A model generated the notes under the pieces. That model was not told the origin of the DNA and did no database searches. It was given only the letters and a program-made list of their open reading frames with translations. DNA of 8,174 nt from an uncultured Rothia sp. (GTDB taxonomy: Bacteria; Actinomycetota; Actinomycetes; Actinomycetales; Micrococcaceae), in the NCBI GenBank assembly GCA_937935205.1, contig CALGXU010000445.1, positions 1 through 8,174 on the forward strand. Direction: 5' to 3'. Position 1 is the first letter of the stretch. Every line of letters starts with the position of its first letter. Both the position numbers and the translations under genes were made by a program. Shown piece by piece: positions 5,485 to 8,174 of the stretch.

Positions 5485-6798
5485 ATGTCTCACCATATTC
5501 CTTCTGTTTCGTGGCAGCAGGCCCGTCAGATTCTGCATGAGCAGGGCCAGCAGGTTGCGCCCCATGTTAAGACGGAATCTTTGCCGCTGTTGGCGACGAT
5601 TGGTCACTATTTGGCGGCCGATATTTATTCGGTGATGCCAGTGCCCCACTACAGTTCTTCGGCGATGGACGGCTATGCTGTGGCGGGTGCGCCCCCGTGG
5701 CGTCTGGTAACGCCGGCGTATCCGGAGGATTCTCGCGCGAATATTCACCGTCTAACGGTGCCGATTGCTCCGGGTGAGGCGACCCCGATTCTGACGGGTG
5801 GCTTGATCCCGGAGGGCGCGGAGGCGATTGTGCGTGAGGAGCATTCCCGCCTGTATGAGGGGGCGGAGGGGTCTTCTCGTCCGGGCGTGGGTTCCCATTT
5901 GGAGACTCAGGCGAGCATCCATTACCTGGATATGGCGGAGGGGTTTGAGCCTCCGGCACCGGGTGCTGATATTCGCCATGCCGGTGCTGAGCTGGAGCGT
6001 GGCGAGTTGTTGGCGCGCCACGGTGACCGTATTTCTGCGCGTATGGCGGCGTTCTTGGGCACGAATGGTTTTGATGAGTTGCCGGTGTACGCCCCGATTC
6101 CGGTGCGTTGCGCGTTTACGGGTAACGAGGTCATTACGTTTGGTGTGCCTGCGCCGGGTCAGGTGCGTGATGCGTTTGGCGGCTTTATGGAGCATGCGAT
6201 TATTTCTGCTGGCTGCGAGGCGCGCCCTTCGATTCGTCTGGCGGATGTTGAGTCTGAGTTCCGCACGTTCTTGTCTACGTCGACGGCTCGTGTGTTGGTG
6301 TTTACGGGTGGGTCGAGCACCTCGGGTGTTGATTTGGTGCGTAAGGTGCTCAACGATATAGGCGCGACGTACCTGTTTGAGTCGGTAGATGTGCGTCCGG
6401 GTCATCCGGCTCTGGCTGCGCGTTTGCCGGTTCCGGAGACGGGCCCGAATTCTGGTCGTGAGCGTTTTGTGTTGGGTCTGCCGGGTAATCCTTTGGCGGC
6501 GTACACGGCTTTGTATTCGTATTTGCCGCCGCTTTTGGCTGGTATGCGGAATATGCCACTGCCTGATTTGGATTCGGCGGTTTTGGGCGGGCCGGTGGAT
6601 ACTTTGCGTAAGCCGGCGGGAGTTCGCCTGCTTCCGGTGTCGGTGCGTGATGGTGTGGCGTATCCTCTGCCGAAGTCGGCGTCGCATATGTTGTCGTCGT
6701 TGGCGGCGGCTACTCATTGTGCCGTGTTGGATGATTCTTCGGTTCGGGGTTCTGCCCACGAGGTAGGAGCTCGGGTGCCGATTATTCCGGTGCTGTAA
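5485..6798 (+). CDS. moeA: Divergent second MoeA-like molybdopterin molybdenumtransferase
   Basis: This protein has the MoeA fold and is probably a second molybdenum insertase or a relative acting on the same pterin. I chose ATG 5485 (437 residues) because ACGAGG lies 4 bp upstream; a TTG at 5452 would add 11 residues and lacks a site. Motifs are SSSAMDGYAV (57-66), LTGGLIPEGAEAIV (103-116), FTGNEV (211-216), VFTGGSSTSGVD (272-283), RPGHP (304-308) and GLPGNPLAAY (331-340), with a C-terminal domain to the end. Asp62, Thr104, Glu215 and Asp283 match E. coli Asp59, Thr100, Glu188 and Asp259. Differences from typical MoeA: FDNS becomes YSSS, RRRGED becomes RHAGAE, TGDE becomes TGNE and KPGKP becomes RPGHP. 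A 35-40 residue insertion lies at about 120-158. It is clearly unlike the canonical copy at the left edge. Codons end in T or G unusually often. It may have a specialised or weakened activity; this is inference. Confidence 0.88.
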   Translation: MSHHIPSVSWQQARQILHEQGQQVAPHVKTESLPLLATIGHYLAADIYSVMPVPHYSSSAMDGYAVAGAPPWRLVTPAYPEDSRANIHRLTVPIAPGEATPILTGGLIPEGAEAIVREEHSRLYEGAEGSSRPGVGSHLETQASIHYLDMAEGFEPPAPGADIRHAGAELERGELLARHGDRISARMAAFLGTNGFDELPVYAPIPVRCAFTGNEVITFGVPAPGQVRDAFGGFMEHAIISAGCEARPSIRLADVESEFRTFLSTSTARVLVFTGGSSTSGVDLVRKVLNDIGATYLFESVDVRPGHPALAARLPVPETGPNSGRERFVLGLPGNPLAAYTALYSYLPPLLAGMRNMPLPDLDSAVLGGPVDTLRKPAGVRLLPVSVRDGVAYPLPKSASHMLSSLAAATHCAVLDDSSVRGSAHEVGARVPIIPVL

Positions 6799-6810
6799 GG
6801 CCGGTGCTGT
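6787..6810 (+). repeat. Tandem 10-bp repeat spanning the stop codon of the second moeA
   Basis: CCGGTGCTGT occurs at 6787-6796 and 6801-6810 with a 14-bp period. The first copy contains the last Val-Leu codons and the T of the stop codon. It looks like a small slippage duplication at the gene end. Seen directly. Confidence 0.6.
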
Positions 6811-6830
6811 CAGCCGATGCGGTAGAGGGT

Positions 6831-6864
6831 GCAGCCGAAAAGCGCTTTTCTCGTTTTTCGGGCT
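6831..6864. terminator. Possible terminator after the second moeA
   Basis: GAAAAGCGCTTTTC (6837-6850) is a perfect 14-nt palindrome, followed by CTCGTTTTT. An alternative longer stem pairs AGCCGAAAA (6833-6841) with TTTTCGGGCT (6855-6864) with one bulge. Both place a T-run near a hairpin, as expected between the moeA unit and the LacI gene. The palindrome alone leaves no room for a loop unless its centre opens, so confidence is low. Confidence 0.35.
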
Positions 6865-6892
6865 CAGGTAGATTCCGTGGAGAGGGTATAGT
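6864..6892 (+). promoter_or_regulatory. Candidate promoter of the LacI-family gene
   Basis: TATAGT at 6887-6892 is a good -10 hexamer. TCAGGT at 6864-6869 lies 17 bp upstream but is a poor -35. Transcription would begin near 6898-6900, at the left end of the palindromic operator, giving a leader of about 35 nt. Confidence 0.5.
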
Positions 6893-6897
6893 AGAAA

Positions 6898-6921
6898 GAT
6901 ATGTCAATCGTTTAGCATATC
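6898..6921. promoter_or_regulatory. LacI-type operator, probable autoregulation site
   Basis: GATATG (6898-6903) and CATATC (6916-6921) are perfect reverse complements flanking the core TCAATCGTTTAG. The symmetry axis falls exactly on a central CG (6909-6910), and 9 of 12 base pairs are symmetric. The core matches the AANCGNTT pattern common to LacI-family operators. It sits between the -10 box and the ribosome-binding sequence AAGGGAG of the downstream LacI-family gene, where a bound repressor would block initiation. Confidence 0.7.
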
Positions 6922-6934
6922 GAAGGGAGCCCCC

Positions 6935-8011
6935 GTGGCAAAGCCCAAACTCAGCGACGTTGCAGCACTAGCGGGTGTCTCCCCCACCACCGTCTCCCGC
7001 GTGCTCAACAACCGCGGCTACCTGAGCGAAAGCACCCGCACCAAGGTCCACGAGGCGATGCGTGAGCTCGGCTACCGGCCCAACGCCATCGCCCGCAGCC
7101 TGCAGGGTCAGCGCTCGCAGATGGTGGGCCTCATCTTCCCCACGGTCGCGAACCCCTTCTACGGGGAGATGGTATATCGCCTCGAAAGCCACCTCGCCGA
7201 AGAGGGCTACCGGGTCATTCTTTGCAATAGCGACGATCACCCCGAGCAGGAAAAGCGCTACCTGGAGATGCTCTTTGCCAATCAGGTGGACGGCATCATC
7301 AGTGGCGCTCACTCAGACGCGCTGGTCAACATTCCCCACGCACAGGCCCCTCTGGTGACCGTAGACCGCCTCGAAAGCGGTTTCTACCCGAATATCCGCT
7401 CCGACAACTACGGAGGCGCCCGCGCCGCCACGGAGCACCTCATTGCCACGGGTGCGCAGAATATCGTCCACGTGACGTCTACTCTGGGTGCGCACAATGA
7501 GCGTCAGCGCGGCTACCGCGAGGCAATGCTTGAGGCGGGACTCATACCGGAGTTTGTGGAGCTGGGCTTCCGCCCCTCGCTGGGTATTAAGCGCGAGGTG
7601 CTCTACCGCTACCTGGATGAGCGTGCCGATAGCCCCGAGCCGGTGGACGCGGTCTTTGCGTCCAACGATAATTACGCCGCATTGGCGCTGGGGTGGGCAC
7701 GTGCTCGAAACATCCGTGTTCCCGAGGATTTCCAGGTGGTTGGTTACGACGGCACGCAGAGCGTTCAGCTACTCATGCCGGAGCTTGCAACCGTGGTTCA
7801 GCCGATTGAGGGTATGGCGAAGCGTACCGCGCAGCGTCTGCTGGAACTCATTGAGCTGCAGCAGGGAGAATCTGCTGAGGAAGATACTCCCCCAATTAGC
7901 CAGCCTGAGGATGTGCTCCCCGTTGAGCTCCACCTGGGGGCAACGGTGCGTTCTATCCCGAATCTGGATCAGATTCAGCCTGATACGTCTGCCCCGGATG
8001 AGCTGCAATAA
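6935..8011 (+). CDS. LacI-family transcriptional repressor, ScrR-like
   Basis: This is a sugar-responsive DNA-binding repressor of 358 residues, the usual LacI/GalR length plus a short tail. The N-terminal helix-turn-helix LSDVAALAGVSPTTVSRVLN spans 6-25. The hinge helix PNAIARSLQG (49-58) carries the Leu that inserts into the central CG of operators. The periplasmic-binding-protein-like domain begins with VGLIFPTVANPFY (64-76) and includes NQVDGIISG (116-124), FASNDNYAALALG (241-253) and VVGYDGT (268-274). Overall wording, such as RGYLSE, ARSLQG, YLEML-ANQVDGIIS and PELATVVQPI, resembles ScrR sucrose repressors of Gram-positive bacteria; I rely on memory for this and did not align it. The C-terminal tail from about 310 is acidic and Pro/Ser-rich. 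The GTG start at 6935 follows AAGGGAG by 5 bp. It has its own promoter and operator and is unlikely to be part of the Moco unit. Its sugar target is probably outside the window. Confidence 0.93.
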   Translation: MAKPKLSDVAALAGVSPTTVSRVLNNRGYLSESTRTKVHEAMRELGYRPNAIARSLQGQRSQMVGLIFPTVANPFYGEMVYRLESHLAEEGYRVILCNSDDHPEQEKRYLEMLFANQVDGIISGAHSDALVNIPHAQAPLVTVDRLESGFYPNIRSDNYGGARAATEHLIATGAQNIVHVTSTLGAHNERQRGYREAMLEAGLIPEFVELGFRPSLGIKREVLYRYLDERADSPEPVDAVFASNDNYAALALGWARARNIRVPEDFQVVGYDGTQSVQLLMPELATVVQPIEGMAKRTAQRLLELIELQQGESAEEDTPPISQPEDVLPVELHLGATVRSIPNLDQIQPDTSAPDELQ

Positions 8012-8041
8012 GATCATTCAAGAATTGTAGAAACATAAAAA

Positions 8042-8084
8042 CCGCCCCACCGTGCGAGTGTTCACGGTGGGGCGGCTTTCGTTT
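8042..8084. terminator. Strong bidirectional intrinsic terminator
   Basis: CCGCCCCACCGTG (8042-8054) pairs perfectly with CACGGTGGGGCGG (8063-8075), a 13-bp GC-rich stem with an 8-nt loop. The plus strand continues CTTTCGTTT. The minus strand continues into TTTTTATGTTTC, the complement of 8030-8041. It lies 30 bp after the LacI-family stop and 35 bp after the stop of the convergent minus-strand gene, so it fits termination in both directions. Confidence 0.93.
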
Positions 8085-8118
8085 ATGTATTTATCGGTTT
8101 GTGTTGGCGCCCGGAAGT

Positions 8119-8174
8119 TTAGGAGGTGCGCTGCACAATCTCGGTGGGGCCGGTACCGGGGTAGACCATGCCGA
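8119..8174 (-). CDS. C-terminal end of an unidentified protein (start beyond window)
   Basis: Reading leftward from the right edge, one minus-strand frame gives GMVYPGTGPTEIVQRTS followed by TAA (complement of 8119-8121). Only 17 residues are visible. The frame is supported by its position: it converges on the bidirectional terminator and is separated from it by a normal-sized 3' gap. I do not recognise the family from this tail. Being next to a ScrR-like repressor makes a sugar-related gene possible, but nothing in the sequence shows it. Confidence 0.5.
   Translation of the reverse strand, partial: GMVYPGTGPTEIVQRTS

Noticed and set aside
5752..6759. 335-codon minus-strand open frame opposite the second moeA
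   Set aside because: The product is extremely Arg/Thr/His-rich, as expected for the complement of T/G-ending codons, and lies fully inside a recognised gene.

Overview
The window looks like chromosomal DNA of a high-GC Gram-positive bacterium (Actinomycetota). The gene content, codon use and LacI-family protein fit the Micrococcaceae, and a Rothia-like organism is my best guess. That placement is inference from sequence style; I see no rRNA or other decisive marker. Most of the window is a molybdenum uptake and molybdenum cofactor (Moco) locus. It is arranged as two divergent gene sets around a shared control region of about 230 bp (2815-3046).

Left arm, minus strand, reading away from the control region: modA (molybdate-binding lipoprotein, 2814-2008), modB (molybdate ABC permease, 1964-1092), then a canonical moeA (molybdenum insertase, start at 967), which runs off the left edge without its C-terminal part. 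Right arm, plus strand: moaA (GTP 3',8-cyclase, 3047-4258), moaD (molybdopterin synthase small subunit, 4362-4628), mobA (Moco guanylyltransferase-like, 4628-5344, overlapping the moaD stop codon) and a second, divergent moeA-like gene (5485-6798). Together they cover molybdate capture and import, the first step of pterin synthesis, the sulfur carrier, molybdate insertion and nucleotide attachment. The ABC ATPase (modC), moaC, moaE and a mog/moaB adenylyltransferase are not in the window and must lie elsewhere if the pathway works.

Right flank: a separate transcription unit with a LacI-family repressor (6935-8011) resembling sucrose-type ScrR repressors. It carries a clear 24-bp palindromic operator between a candidate -10 box and its GTG start, which points to autorepression. 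It ends at a strong GC-rich hairpin (8042-8075) with T-rich sequence on both strands. The hairpin probably also terminates the convergent minus-strand gene, of which only the last 17 codons are visible.

I found no mobile element, CRISPR array, tRNA or rRNA. The window is mostly ordinary core metabolism. The points worth a second look are the divergent MoeA paralogue, the palindromes upstream of modA, moeA and the LacI gene, the gap where modC is often found, and the altered signature motif of MobA.
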